Below, one piece after another: positions 1-9,500 of a stretch of 24,439 nucleotides of DNA. Numbering within the stretch: position 1 is the stretch's first letter; the number at the start of each line of letters is the position of its first letter. This DNA comes from a virus. Where the stretch lies: IMG/VR virus record IMGVR_UViG_3300028837_002133, positions 1 to 24,439 of that record. The stretch is one strand, 5' to 3'. Under the pieces are notes generated by a model. That model was not told the DNA's origin, did not search any database, and worked only from the letters and a program-made list of their open reading frames with translations. The position numbers and the translations under genes are program-made.

Positions 1-657
1 ATCACAACGTGAGCAAAATTCTTCATGTATCTTTTTTACATCGTCATCAGTACGAATTGGTCTTCCAGCAGCGACCCACCTCTTCACAGCGAGCCAATAA
101 ATATCTAATAAAGTAACAACGCCTGGGAAATCAGGTATATGTTCAGATGCATTACTCTTTATCTCATCTTTGTTAAGATTTCCATCTATTTCTATTATAT
201 CCCTTTGGCACTGTTTACATCCATCAATTCCTACTGCATGCTTTAATATTGTGCAATAAGCTTGAATTTGTACATCGCCTCGTGGGGTTAATTTATTCAT
301 AAAATTTCGGTACGGGCATACACCCCATTCAGATATAAATACCCATTCTTCTTCATTTTTATGTATATAACCTATTGGAATTGGTGGCGGAGAAGTGTTT
401 TCAATAAATGGATAAACAATTTCCTGATTACTAGTATAATATGGACACGGCCATGTAGGTTTTATAAGTGGATTTTCTTTACATGTTTTATTAGATATTA
501 GAAGTGGTTGCCGTAAAATACATTGTGAACATACTGATTCATTTATCTCTTGCTTATATTGTTTACAAACACCATGTGCACAACGATGCACTTCTTTACT
601 CGTTCCATCATTAGATTTAACAACAATTCTTCTGCGTTTTTGACAGGGTAAATTCAT
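1..657 (-). CDS. Cysteine-rich protein downstream of the tail tip (partial, runs off the window)
   Basis: The frame is open from an ATG at 657 to base 1 with no stop, giving 219 residues of an incomplete protein. The start overlaps the stop of the preceding gene as TAATG and has AGGA about 8 bases upstream. There are 13 cysteines, mostly in CxxC-type pairs (43/46, 147/150, 215/218). Residues 26-49 (C-x4-C-x11-C-x2-C-x2-R) match the spacing of a segment in the neighbouring 125-residue protein, so the two are probably related metal-binding proteins. A proline-rich stretch lies near residues 89-95, and the last visible part (AGRPIRTDDD, then FCSRC) suggests another cysteine cluster beyond the edge. 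Position after the tail-tip gene suggests a virion or tail-assembly role. No enzymatic motif is seen and the function is unknown. Confidence 0.8.
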   Translation of the reverse strand, partial: MNLPCQKRRRIVVKSNDGTSKEVHRCAHGVCKQYKQEINESVCSQCILRQPLLISNKTCKENPLIKPTWPCPYYTSNQEIVYPFIENTSPPPIPIGYIHKNEEEWVFISEWGVCPYRNFMNKLTPRGDVQIQAYCTILKHAVGIDGCKQCQRDIIEIDGNLNKDEIKSNASEHIPDFPGVVTLLDIYWLAVKRWVAAGRPIRTDDDVKKIHEEFCSRCD

Positions 658-1034
658 TACCATAATCCTAGAGAACAATGTATTTCTAAATTTTTCATTA
701 ACTCATCAATAGGAAAAATAAATTCACATTGACTGTTTTCACATACTCTAGTTTTTTTATCACACTTGATACATTTTTTACAGTATGTATCAAAAAGATG
801 TTGACATACTTCTTGTGTACGTTGCTCCCCTTTAATAGAAATGTCTTCTTTTAACGATTCAATTTGTTTTTCGTCTTCTTTATCCGGCAAGGTGCGGTGA
901 GGACATATTTTACAAGTATCCCCGTTAATTGGTTCAGCAAAACGTGTACATTGTGAATTTACACATCTAGAAAAATGTAAATTTAACCTTGTTTCTAAAA
1001 TCACTTCTTGATATTTACATATGTAATTTTGCAT
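657..1034 (-). CDS. Small cysteine-rich, probably zinc-binding protein
   Basis: This 125-residue protein has 12 cysteines (6, 24, 29, 41, 44, 77, 85, 88, 91, 98, 103, 120) and a charged Lys/Glu stretch between two cysteine clusters. The first cluster (C24-x4-C29-x11-C41-x2-C44-x2-R47, with an internal IN) has exactly the spacing found at residues 26-49 of the next gene. The second has CKKCIKC and CENSQC. This is typical of structural zinc sites, though disulfides in an extracellular virion part are also possible. The ATG lies two bases after the stop of the tail-tip gene and has no good Shine-Dalgarno site, so translation is probably coupled. There is no signal peptide or membrane segment. 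The function is not recognised. Confidence 0.75.
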   Translation of the reverse strand: MQNYICKYQEVILETRLNLHFSRCVNSQCTRFAEPINGDTCKICPHRTLPDKEDEKQIESLKEDISIKGEQRTQEVCQHLFDTYCKKCIKCDKKTRVCENSQCEFIFPIDELMKNLEIHCSLGLW

Positions 1035-1036
1035 TT

Positions 1037-3961
1037 TTATGTCGCTTTAGGTTCATATTGTTCACCTTGATTAGGTGAATCAGGATCACCGGGTAAAGGT
1101 TCACAATCACCCGCATAAGAATCAGGATCGGGTATACCTTTTGGATACTTAACCATATATGGGGATGTTTTCCCTGTACAATAACCACAATTGTCACGCA
1201 AAGCTTGAATTTCTGTTTTCTTTTGCATATAAAACATTAAAGCAGTAAAAGGAGCCCCAAAAGTATGACAAAAAGATGATACTGATCCGGTACAAGGGTT
1301 GCCACATATACCACGATTACATGGACCACCTCTACAACCACCAAGAATTTTTCCCGATGTAACAAGATCAGGTGTAATATACCATACTATTACTTCATAA
1401 ACACATCCACTACCATATTCTGGTTGACCACATGCTGTTCGCTCTTTCTTTTTATCTTTATCAGAACCACTAACGGGAGCATCTTTACTCATTTGTTGTT
1501 CTTGTTGAGTTTGACGTACACTTTGTGCAATCTCCAATGCTTTGAAAGCTGGGTCTTCTTCTTCAAGTTCCATAAAATCTGATATTTCACAATAAATAGA
1601 TGGAATAGTATCATCTACATCAGATGGGTGCCGATCCCCAGCCGTCATAATAAGTTGCATACCATCTCCAGCATCTTGATAACCACCACGTAATATATGG
1701 CCTACCGGTGGAGTAACTTCAAATTCATAACCTGCACCAGCCCACATTTCTTCACCCGCTAACGGAAAAATAGATATTGCAGCTTGTTCAGCAGGCCAAG
1801 CCCAGTAATAAACTTCATCAGTTCCAGCAAGAACTGGGGTCCAACATTCAAAGTGAATTGCATTATTATCCGGACTATATGTGATATTTTCAATTACTAC
1901 TTTAATTGGGTTTGAGGAAAATTCTGCTACATCCAAAGTAATACAATCAAAAATATCAAGATCAAGATGTTTTAATGGTACATCAAATTCAACAAGCTTC
2001 CAACTATTAGCTTGTCTAATCATCCAAAAAGTTGCTGATTTAAGAATAGTATCATATGTATTTTGAGTATAATATTTACAAGATTCTGAATGAAGTCCAT
2101 ATTTAGAAATATTATGTTTAAGAATAATTTTTAATTTGACATCATCATCTTCTTCAATACCAGCTTCAGTTTTTTGCCAATCAACAACATGTTTAGTAAC
2201 AAGGTCTTCTGTTTCAGTTAATTTAATTTGAAAAGTATTAGCAATGATATCACTCTCAGTGAGTGTACGTACTGAAGACGGTTCTTCAGAAAGATATTTA
2301 AGGTAAATTACATTATTCCTGATATAAGCAGCACAACGTGTTTGACGTGCTATATCACGAATCAATTCTAAAACATTCATGCGTTCCTTTATCCAAAAAT
2401 TAGTTGGGTATTTTGTCATTTTGGATTCAACATAAGTGAAGCTAGTTGCATCTTTTGTTAAACTAGTATATTTATCCACTAACCATTCAATAACGTTAAC
2501 TGGATTTGGCCCTACATCTGATGTAAATGAAATATAAATATCATCTCCCCAATCACTATCATGTTGGCTTAATTTTTTATCCATACCTATTTCAACTACA
2601 GTATAACCAACATAATTTGTTTCATAGACAGTATAATAATCTGTTGGAACTTCCATAAGTAAACTACGACCACTAGCTTGTTTTCTATAAGCAGCGACAT
2701 TATCAATTGTACCAGGAATAAGGCTAACAATATAAAGGAGTTCTCCTTCTTCTTCTACATACACTTCTGAACCAGCTGGAATCCAAACAAATCCTGCTGA
2801 TTCCATATCTTCATAAGCTTTCCATGATTCAGATGGACCTCCTACCGGTCCTTGTTTCCACATCCCAGGCTGATTACAACTTTCTGTTGTTTCATGCGGT
2901 TCATTTCGTACCCATGCAGTTTTAGAAGCCGTCTCTTCCCAATTAAATCCCGCTTCTGTTTGAACAATTCCGTAAGCATGATCCTGTACCGCTTTACAAG
3001 TTTCATGCTCCCATTCAGTATACTTAGGATGTTCACGGTCTCGAACTGTGAAATAAGTACCATTAAATGTGCCTCGAAATTTAGCACTATCAATATCAAG
3101 TGTAATATATTCCCCCTGCGGAAAGTTTTCACCGCCTCGAATATTTAATTCAGTGTGTTCATAAGATATTTCTTGTTCTTGTCTCCAAAGAAGGTTACAA
3201 ATTTCTTGATGTCGCTGTGCAACGCATTCTAAATCGGGTGTATATTCATATGAACTTTGAATAGCATATGCTCCATCAGTTTCTTGAGAAACTGTAGAGG
3301 TTTCCCCTGCAGGGACACTAGGACATTGAATATAGCGGGCTTGACATATTCGTGGCTCAAGCGTAAAATCATGTATACCTTCACCATGTTGTAAGTAACC
3401 TCTTCTAGGGGCACGTATTTGTATTGCTTTCATATTACATACTTGCCCAAAGATTAAAGGCCACGTTTTACCTAATGCCTCTTCAGGGATAGAAGGAAAA
3501 TCTCCTTCCTCCATTGAAAAAGCAACTTCAGTATCCTCAACCCGTGTTAATATATCAAATGATAATGTTCGATCACCTTCGCCCCAAATTATTGGACTAC
3601 AAATTTCCCCCTGAAAAAGAAGAAACTTATGATCCAATGTTAAAGATTCATACACTTGATAAACCCAAACTAAACGTTTATGAATATCACATTCATTAAA
3701 AATTTTCTTGATATCACCGTCTACATCATCAAGAGTTACCTTAATTGATTGGGCATCACTAGACCCCTTTACCATTAGTGCTGTATCGAATCCACTAACT
3801 TGAATAATAGTGGGATACGGATAATCTGCATTATTGATTTTTTGATCTGAGTACATAATTTTTTGCCCGTCTTTGATCCATTCGATCTCAATGAGCAAAA
3901 TAGGTTCTGTACCTAGATTTTTTTGAAGAAGATTTAATGTTTGTGGCGTGACTTGTCTCAT
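1037..3961 (-). CDS. Tail tip / baseplate hub-like protein
   Basis: This 974-residue protein follows the distal-tail-like genes, where siphoviruses encode the tail hub and tip. The first ~180 residues (MRQVTPQT..., an all-beta start ending in TWPLIFGQV) resemble the N-terminal domain of phage tail-tip proteins of the DUF2163/hub type. A middle part around residues 500-720 has mixed alpha/beta sequence with MNVLELIRDIARQTRCAAYIRNNVIYL, which resembles a hub domain. The last ~120 residues are unusual: charged, then cysteine- and glycine-rich (GGCRGGPCNRGICGNPC), with a proline/aspartate-rich tail. The ATG overlaps the stop of the previous gene (TAATG) behind a purine-rich GAGGAGAAGGAG. Likely role: closing the distal tail tube and contacting the host surface. 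The cysteine-rich end is followed by two more cysteine-rich genes, which may act with it. The family call rests on position and N-terminal pattern, not on a search. Confidence 0.75.
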   Translation of the reverse strand: MRQVTPQTLNLLQKNLGTEPILLIEIEWIKDGQKIMYSDQKINNADYPYPTIIQVSGFDTALMVKGSSDAQSIKVTLDDVDGDIKKIFNECDIHKRLVWVYQVYESLTLDHKFLLFQGEICSPIIWGEGDRTLSFDILTRVEDTEVAFSMEEGDFPSIPEEALGKTWPLIFGQVCNMKAIQIRAPRRGYLQHGEGIHDFTLEPRICQARYIQCPSVPAGETSTVSQETDGAYAIQSSYEYTPDLECVAQRHQEICNLLWRQEQEISYEHTELNIRGGENFPQGEYITLDIDSAKFRGTFNGTYFTVRDREHPKYTEWEHETCKAVQDHAYGIVQTEAGFNWEETASKTAWVRNEPHETTESCNQPGMWKQGPVGGPSESWKAYEDMESAGFVWIPAGSEVYVEEEGELLYIVSLIPGTIDNVAAYRKQASGRSLLMEVPTDYYTVYETNYVGYTVVEIGMDKKLSQHDSDWGDDIYISFTSDVGPNPVNVIEWLVDKYTSLTKDATSFTYVESKMTKYPTNFWIKERMNVLELIRDIARQTRCAAYIRNNVIYLKYLSEEPSSVRTLTESDIIANTFQIKLTETEDLVTKHVVDWQKTEAGIEEDDDVKLKIILKHNISKYGLHSESCKYYTQNTYDTILKSATFWMIRQANSWKLVEFDVPLKHLDLDIFDCITLDVAEFSSNPIKVVIENITYSPDNNAIHFECWTPVLAGTDEVYYWAWPAEQAAISIFPLAGEEMWAGAGYEFEVTPPVGHILRGGYQDAGDGMQLIMTAGDRHPSDVDDTIPSIYCEISDFMELEEEDPAFKALEIAQSVRQTQQEQQMSKDAPVSGSDKDKKKERTACGQPEYGSGCVYEVIVWYITPDLVTSGKILGGCRGGPCNRGICGNPCTGSVSSFCHTFGAPFTALMFYMQKKTEIQALRDNCGYCTGKTSPYMVKYPKGIPDPDSYAGDCEPLPGDPDSPNQGEQYEPKAT

Positions 3962-4344
3962 TACTCCTTCTCCTCAAATTCAAGAGTGATTGTCATTGTT
4001 TCTCCGCCGGGGAAACCATATGCTCTCGCCTCTCCAATAAATTCAAATGGATTATTTTGTAAATAACCAATCCATATGCTATTATTATGATCAGTAACAC
4101 GCATAGCACATCGATAATAAACCTTGAGAAAAGCTTTTAATTCTAATGCCTTATTACGAGCAAGGGTAAAATCCCACTGTAATCGTTTGCGACCTTTTTT
4201 AGGTTTTTTGTATGTATATAATGTGCCATTCATAGTTCTTATTGAATTTAATGTCGCAGTTAATTGAACTGAATCGCCCCAATTAGGACTAGGAAGTGTA
4301 GTCGTTGTTTGATATCCAGGATGTGGTGCATCTATTTTGAACAT
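3961..4344 (-). CDS. Distal-tail-like protein
   Basis: This 127-residue, beta-rich protein has no membrane or signal segment. It contains RLQWDFTLARNKALELKAFL, then RVTDHNNSIWIGYLQNNPFEF and a final TITLEFEEKE. That arrangement matches the C-terminal domain of the gene just upstream (LAINFIGLKKTEIDAVLTFL, IIDWEGREWVGVI, FTFEFEG), so the two are likely tandem paralogues. Small proteins of this pattern sit between the tape measure and hub genes and form rings at the tail end. The start overlaps the preceding stop (TAATG) with no obvious Shine-Dalgarno site, so it is probably translated by coupling. It probably joins the tube to the 974-residue tip protein. The exact assignment (distal tail ring or adaptor) is inferred. 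Confidence 0.65.
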   Translation of the reverse strand: MFKIDAPHPGYQTTTTLPSPNWGDSVQLTATLNSIRTMNGTLYTYKKPKKGRKRLQWDFTLARNKALELKAFLKVYYRCAMRVTDHNNSIWIGYLQNNPFEFIGEARAYGFPGGETMTITLEFEEKE

Positions 4345-5774
4345 TATACTACCATATATGTTGCATACTGAATTATATCCATAGTATGAATAAAACCACG
4401 GTTATAAATTACTTCTAAACTTAATACATCTGTAAGATTCATACTATTATCTTGCATATAACTTTCAACTAAAACGCCTTCAAATTCAAAAGTAAATGCC
4501 CAATTATCCTTGCCGTCTTGAGTAGCTGATTCATTCGGTGTCATAATAACACCTACCCATTCCCGCCCTTCCCAATCAATGATGCGAATTTCTTCTCCAG
4601 TATAATTATAAAGAAAAGTTAATACCGCGTCGATTTCAGTTTTTTTGAGTCCAATAAAATTAATAGCAAGTGTATTAACTTTTGGCCAATTTGGGTCAGC
4701 AAAAATACTTAATTTCCCCCCACGTGTTTCTCTATTTATTCGATTAACTGCATACCTATCAATATTATCTAATTCCGGTGCCCGTAATATAATTGTATCT
4801 GTAGGTTCTCCAATACCTGGATATACAAGTTTAAATCGCGTCGTGCTAGAGTCATGTTGAATAACTGGAATTACAGACGGGGGTGGAGAAGGAGCATTAG
4901 GGATTGTATTGTCCCCAATAAAAAGTGTATAATCTTTGTCACCACATATCTTATCAATATAGTATGTTAATGCGTGACCAACTATAGCACTATGTTGTAT
5001 AGTACGAACAAAATCACCATTAACATTAACTACGGATAATAATGAAAGATCAGTAGGCAAAATATTCTTACTTTTACCCTCAGAAACTAGTTGTACAAAA
5101 TTAATTGTACTTTCAGCTATATCTCGTTTCCATGCTTCCTGTACAAAATTTATAGTATGATTTGATGTTTCCTCATAAGTACGATTAAGACGTTGTATTA
5201 AATTAAGATCGTCATCGATTTCTACTGGTAACCAAGGACAACCTAAAATACCACTCACTTCTTGCTTTAAACTTGTAAGATAATGATTAATATAGAAATA
5301 ATGTGGCCCCTTCCACTCAAGAGCATGACTAAGATTCATTGTTTGAATAATAGATCGAGACAAACCGGCATCATAAGTGACGGCCTGTTGCAAATTCATT
5401 GTTGTTTCTATAGGGAAGAAATCTGATTCAATAAGTATATCATGTATATTTTGGGACAATACTAAATTAGTTGTTACAATAGCAGTATAAGTAGGATTTG
5501 CTTGTTGTATAATATTTAATGTATTTTCACAATCAAGAAAGAAACAAGAATTTGCCCATTGATTTAATCCTAGATTATTACTAACATTTTCATAATACAC
5601 ATCCGGAACACGACTATCATAATCATCAGTAGAAATGCCACCGGGATTAATATCAATACCACCAACATAATGGCTTGTTATAATGCGTATCTGTACCATC
5701 CCAACAAATATCTGTAAGCGCATCAATACTACTAATATCTTCACTATCTCTAATGGTAGATGTAAATTGTCCAC
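4344..5774 (-). CDS. Tail protein with Q-type repeats and distal-tail-like domain; 5' end frameshifted
   Basis: The uninterrupted frame gives 476 residues from a GTG at 5774, but that start has no ribosome binding site and the first ~30 residues are an out-of-frame reading of a repeat. The genuine start is probably the ATG at 5832 (separate entry), with a +1 shift near 5675-5692. From about residue 31 the sequence is coherent. It begins with a blade remnant (ITSHYVGGIDINPGGIS) and a cap (DYDSR...YYENVSN). About ten units of ~20 residues of the form T(M/I/L)(N)(L/F)xQ follow (e.g. TLNIIQQAN, TINFVQEAW, TINFVQLVS), then a proline linker (APSPPPS), a distal-tail-like domain (about 308-437) and two last Q-type units. 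The blade, cap and Q units also occur in the 730-residue neck gene. Likely role: a tail-end ring protein carrying an elongated decoration or adhesin arm. Whether the full-length protein is made is unknown. Confidence 0.65.
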   Translation of the reverse strand: MDNLHLPLEIVKILVVLMRLQIFVGMVQIRIITSHYVGGIDINPGGISTDDYDSRVPDVYYENVSNNLGLNQWANSCFFLDCENTLNIIQQANPTYTAIVTTNLVLSQNIHDILIESDFFPIETTMNLQQAVTYDAGLSRSIIQTMNLSHALEWKGPHYFYINHYLTSLKQEVSGILGCPWLPVEIDDDLNLIQRLNRTYEETSNHTINFVQEAWKRDIAESTINFVQLVSEGKSKNILPTDLSLLSVVNVNGDFVRTIQHSAIVGHALTYYIDKICGDKDYTLFIGDNTIPNAPSPPPSVIPVIQHDSSTTRFKLVYPGIGEPTDTIILRAPELDNIDRYAVNRINRETRGGKLSIFADPNWPKVNTLAINFIGLKKTEIDAVLTFLYNYTGEEIRIIDWEGREWVGVIMTPNESATQDGKDNWAFTFEFEGVLVESYMQDNSMNLTDVLSLEVIYNRGFIHTMDIIQYATYMVV

Positions 5775-5832
5775 TGATAAGATATAATATATCAGTCGAA
5801 CTACCAGCCCAGGGAGTAGCAGTAGTGGCCAT
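5653..5832 (-). pseudogene. Frame-separated N-terminal blade repeat of the downstream tail gene
   Basis: An ATG at 5832, 8 bases after AAAGG, opens a 59-codon frame beginning MATTATPWAGSSTD and ending at TGA (5653-5655). Residues 7-49 are a clear copy of the blade repeat of the 730-residue neck protein (PWAG...LYLISGQFTSTIRDSEDISSID...ICWDGTDT). After this the match jumps to the +1 frame (ITSHYVGGIDINPGGIS), which equals the second half of another blade. About 20 codons that would complete the second blade are missing, so a deletion inside the array that changed the frame explains the structure best. No classical slippery heptamer is visible at the junction. Alternatives are an assembly indel or unusual recoding. 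Confidence 0.7.
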
Positions 5833-5855
5833 TTTCTTTACCTTTTAATAAAATA

Positions 5856-5889
5856 TCCAGACGCAGGCACAAATACACCAGCGCCTGGA
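5856..5889 (-). terminator. Hairpin terminator between virion genes
   Basis: Two 12-base arms at 5856-5867 and 5878-5889 pair at 11 of 12 positions on the minus-strand transcript (one G-U pair, one T-T mismatch) around a 10-base loop. A T-rich stretch TATTTTATT follows directly. It lies between the stop at 5908 and the start at 5832. It would reduce transcription into the tail-tip genes. Confidence 0.65.
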
Positions 5890-5907
5890 TAACCGAGGGA
5901 GAGAGAA

Positions 5908-6399
5908 TTAACCACTCACAGTGTAAGTAACTTTTAACGTGTCGCCATTCCCAACATTAACAACCGAACTAAAGGCTGCCGTTGCCCATAGGGTACCAGC
6001 ACCACCGGTTTTAGTATTATCGCTTGTAACAAAAATACCTTTTAATGCAGCAGTAGCATTGATACTAAAATCAACTGTAGCAGCATTTGTAATTTGACGA
6101 GCGGCGGCAGCACCAGCAGTCCATTGCGGCCGTGTTGCTTCCGTATAAGCAGTGCTCTCTGACCAACCAGCATGACTAGCCATTGTGTCAGCATCAGAAA
6201 ATGCGGTCCAGGTACCGACAAGACCAATATACCAAGTTGTAGTCTGTGCGCCTGCATGAAATTGTGTCTCTAAAATATGATTCATACCTACATCCACAAT
6301 ACCGTTTGGAATACGATATAAACCAATCAACTTGCCAGCTTCATTGCGATGTTCAATAAGAAACCAACCGTGCGGTTTGAAAATACTTTTCCCATTCAT
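5908..6399 (-). CDS. Beta-rich virion protein of unknown function
   Basis: This 163-residue protein has an excellent ribosome binding site (GGAGG, then TTTTCTA before the ATG). It starts with a segment containing WFLIEHRNEAGKLIG and GIVDVGMNHILE. It continues with a Thr/Ala-rich beta pattern (TWYIGLVGTW, DTMASHAGWSE, ITNAATVDFSINATAALKGIFVTSDN) and ends GNGDTLKVTYTVSG. Proteins with this layout (GIVxVGxNHxL, WYIGL, SHxGW, GIFxTS) are common in phage structural regions but have no agreed function; I know the pattern but not a proven role. A terminator follows it, so it closes the transcript segment containing the tape measure gene. A surface or tail decoration protein is a reasonable guess. 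Confidence 0.7.
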   Translation of the reverse strand: MNGKSIFKPHGWFLIEHRNEAGKLIGLYRIPNGIVDVGMNHILETQFHAGAQTTTWYIGLVGTWTAFSDADTMASHAGWSESTAYTEATRPQWTAGAAAARQITNAATVDFSINATAALKGIFVTSDNTKTGGAGTLWATAAFSSVVNVGNGDTLKVTYTVSG

Positions 6400-6507
6400 T
6401 AGAAAACCTCCGAATTATTACGGACTATCGTTACAAATAACTAGTGCCAGTTACGTCGGAAAGCCCGTTCATTCCGCGTAGTATTCAAACGTTGACACTG
6501 AACCATA

Positions 6508-9500
6508 TTAACTAAGTGTAGAAGTTCCACGACGTAATTCGCGTCGTAAAGCTTGTGCGATTTCACGCGCCGTTTGTCGTGATGTTTCACCTTGTGCAAC
6601 AGAAACATTAATATCACCGACATTATTTACAACGCCCCCTTGATCTCGATACTGGGGTTGTTGTCCGGCATTAATTGCTTGTAATTGTGAAAAGAATTGT
6701 CGGGATGATTTAGCATTGATAATAGTCTCACCAGCACTGGCCATTACTGGAATCCTATCTCTTCCTCTTGGTTTATAAAGAGCAAGGCCACCATGCTGAT
6801 GGTACCGCGGTTTAATCAATTTACCGTTATACGCATTTTCTCCTGTGCTCATACTTCTTGCTGCTCTTGCACTAGCTTCTGCTGCTACTATTGCAGCTTG
6901 TGCTGCTGCTCGCATCGCTGAAGCAAGATCATAAGCAAGATTGGTATTATTACTAATTGAATTTCCCAACCCCCGCATTGCAGTATCAGTATTATTTGTA
7001 GCTGTTTGTACATTAGTAATTACGTTAATTAAATTATTACCATAATCACTACACATAGCAATTTTCTCAGCTACACTATCAAAGCCACCTTGTAATCTAT
7101 AAGTTTGTTGTAATATATCATTAGTGCTTATTTCCATATCCATAAGACGCCAAATAGCTTTATCAATATGAGGAACAATAGTATCAAAAGTTGTTCCAAT
7201 AGCAGGTACCTTTTGAATAGTTGAATCAATTTTCTGCGTCAAAAGATCAAAAGTTTGTGTCATTTGTTCAACTGGCTGTACTGATACTATTTCACCACCC
7301 TCAGCCCCGACTTGAGCAGCACCTTCAACCCCCGCCCCAACACTGGGATCACCTCGCCGGCTTAGTGTTTCTTGATATTGTTGTTCTTTTTGCGTTTGTT
7401 GATCCATCAATTCAAGAAGTTGTTGATATTTTGTTTTATGTGTTGTTAATTCACTTGTTACTCCTTTTGCAGCAGTTTGAAATTCCTCTGTTTTTGTTTT
7501 TGAAATATCAATTGTTTTTGAAACCTCTTTTTGCTTATTGTCGCCCCTTTCAACTTCCTTTGCCCAATTGCTAGTTTGGCTAGCAATAGCAGCTGTATAT
7601 GCTTTAGATGCTTCTAAAGTACCGGTATCTATTCTCTCAGCCACCTTTCTCTTCTCTTCAGTTTTACTAAAATCACTTTCAATCATTTTTACTGCTGCAT
7701 GCAGTCTATTAGCATTTCCAGTTGTAAGACGCCCCTTCTCTTTTTCTGCATTAACCATTGTATGGATAAATTTAAGATGCTCTTCATCTATATATTGACC
7801 TTTTAATGCAGCACTAGAAGCATTATTAATTGCCCCTTCCATGCGATTATAACTTGCAACCGCTATAGCTCCCATTTTCTTATATTCTTTTGATGCATCT
7901 TCTATACTGCCACCATGTGCTATTGTTTTTTTAACTATATCGGATAAACTTATATCTATTGGATGCATATCAACTGAATCAATGATATCCTTAACATTGT
8001 TCATTGTTATCTCTAATTCAGTATTCAATTGAAGTAATTTTATTTCATCTTCTCTATATTGCTCTATATCTTTTTGTGCTTTGTCCCATGCAGAGCCTAA
8101 AAATTGACTCGGGTCTTCATAAGGAAGACGTGGACGGCCTAAAACTTTTTGTGCCGTGTCACTTAATTCACCTTCAATGTCACCAAAATCAGCTTTTAAA
8201 CTAAATACTGTTTTATTAAGAAGTGTTTGAAGACGTGCAATTTCAACTTCCCAGCTAAATTTAGCCCGCTGCATTGTTTCCATAACACCGGTATTAAAAC
8301 CTTTCAAACCTTCTTCAAGGCCGAGCATCTCAGCAATTTGCATATCTTTTTTGCTGAAAAGATTCTTCATAATTTCAGCTTCAACTTTTGTTCTTCTTTT
8401 ACGTAAGTCTGTCGATACTTGACCTCTTTGATCTTCTTGTTTAGCAAGTTGTTCATTGATATCATTCCAAACAGCACGAAGTTCATCAATTCTAGAAATT
8501 TTTCTTTCTAAATTATCCTGCCATTGCCTCATGTCTTTTTCTTGCGCTGATCTCAACCCTGCTAGAAATTCTGCTTCTTTTTTCCCCTCTTGATTTCTTG
8601 CTCGTGCAAGTGCTTCCATTGCTTGGAATTCAGCACCGCGATTATCCATTTCTCTCGCATGGCGAATAGTTTCTAATGCCATTTCCTGAGCCTTATGAGT
8701 TATTTCAAGTGCGTTTTTATGTTTTTCCTCATCGACGCCGGCTTTAGCATATGCCTCACTTGCTCGAGCTAATTTATAATCAATTTCCTCTAGCATCATA
8801 CGATGCTTTACAGCACTTTTAGCCTTTTCAAGTTCTAACTTGTAATCTTGATTATGAATACGTTGGCTCATACTCATAGCACGCTTATTTGATCTTTCAT
8901 GGTATTTAGCAAAGTCTTTTTGAACGTCGGCTAATTTACTAATAGCATCGCGACCCCTTTTAATACTACTATCCCACATACCATCAGTATAATTTTTTGC
9001 TGATTTAACACCAGCTTCAATAATATCAGTAAATTGACTCCAAACCTTAGAAACTTCAGATAAATAATTCCAAACATTTTGTTCATTACTTTTCCACAAT
9101 GCTTTATCGCGTTTAGCCTGCTCTATACGCATTTTATCAAAGTGTTTATTCATCCGTGTAGCTTCTTCATCAATCCTTTGATACATTTGCCTTATAGTTT
9201 CACCTGTTTTTTCCGCTGCTGATTTTCCCCCAGTTAAACCGAAAGTAAAATCATTTAGCGCTTCATAAGCATCAACAACAGCATTTCTTATTTTTACCCA
9301 GCCTTCAACCATAGATGTAATAAAAAGTACACCTATTTTAGCTGTCCACGCAAGAAGTGTCCCTATATCCTGAAATGTTATTTTAAGAGTTTGAGCGTCA
9401 GGAATTATTTTAACAATCCATTCAAGTAATTCTGCAAGAGCGGGTTGAGCCTTTTCCCACATTTCCATAAAAGTTAATTTAATCTCATTTATAGCTTTCC

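Noticed and set aside
5653-5774. GTG start at 5774 (MDNLHLPLEIVKI) as the true beginning of the tail gene
   Set aside because: There is no ribosome binding site, and the first ~30 residues are an out-of-frame version of a clear blade repeat that starts at 5832 with a proper site.
6441-6506. A 21-codon frame between the tape measure and the next gene (MVQCQRLNTTRNERAFRRNW, H)
   Set aside because: It has no good ribosome binding site and is short enough to arise by chance. The gap otherwise shows only the ribosome binding site of the next gene.
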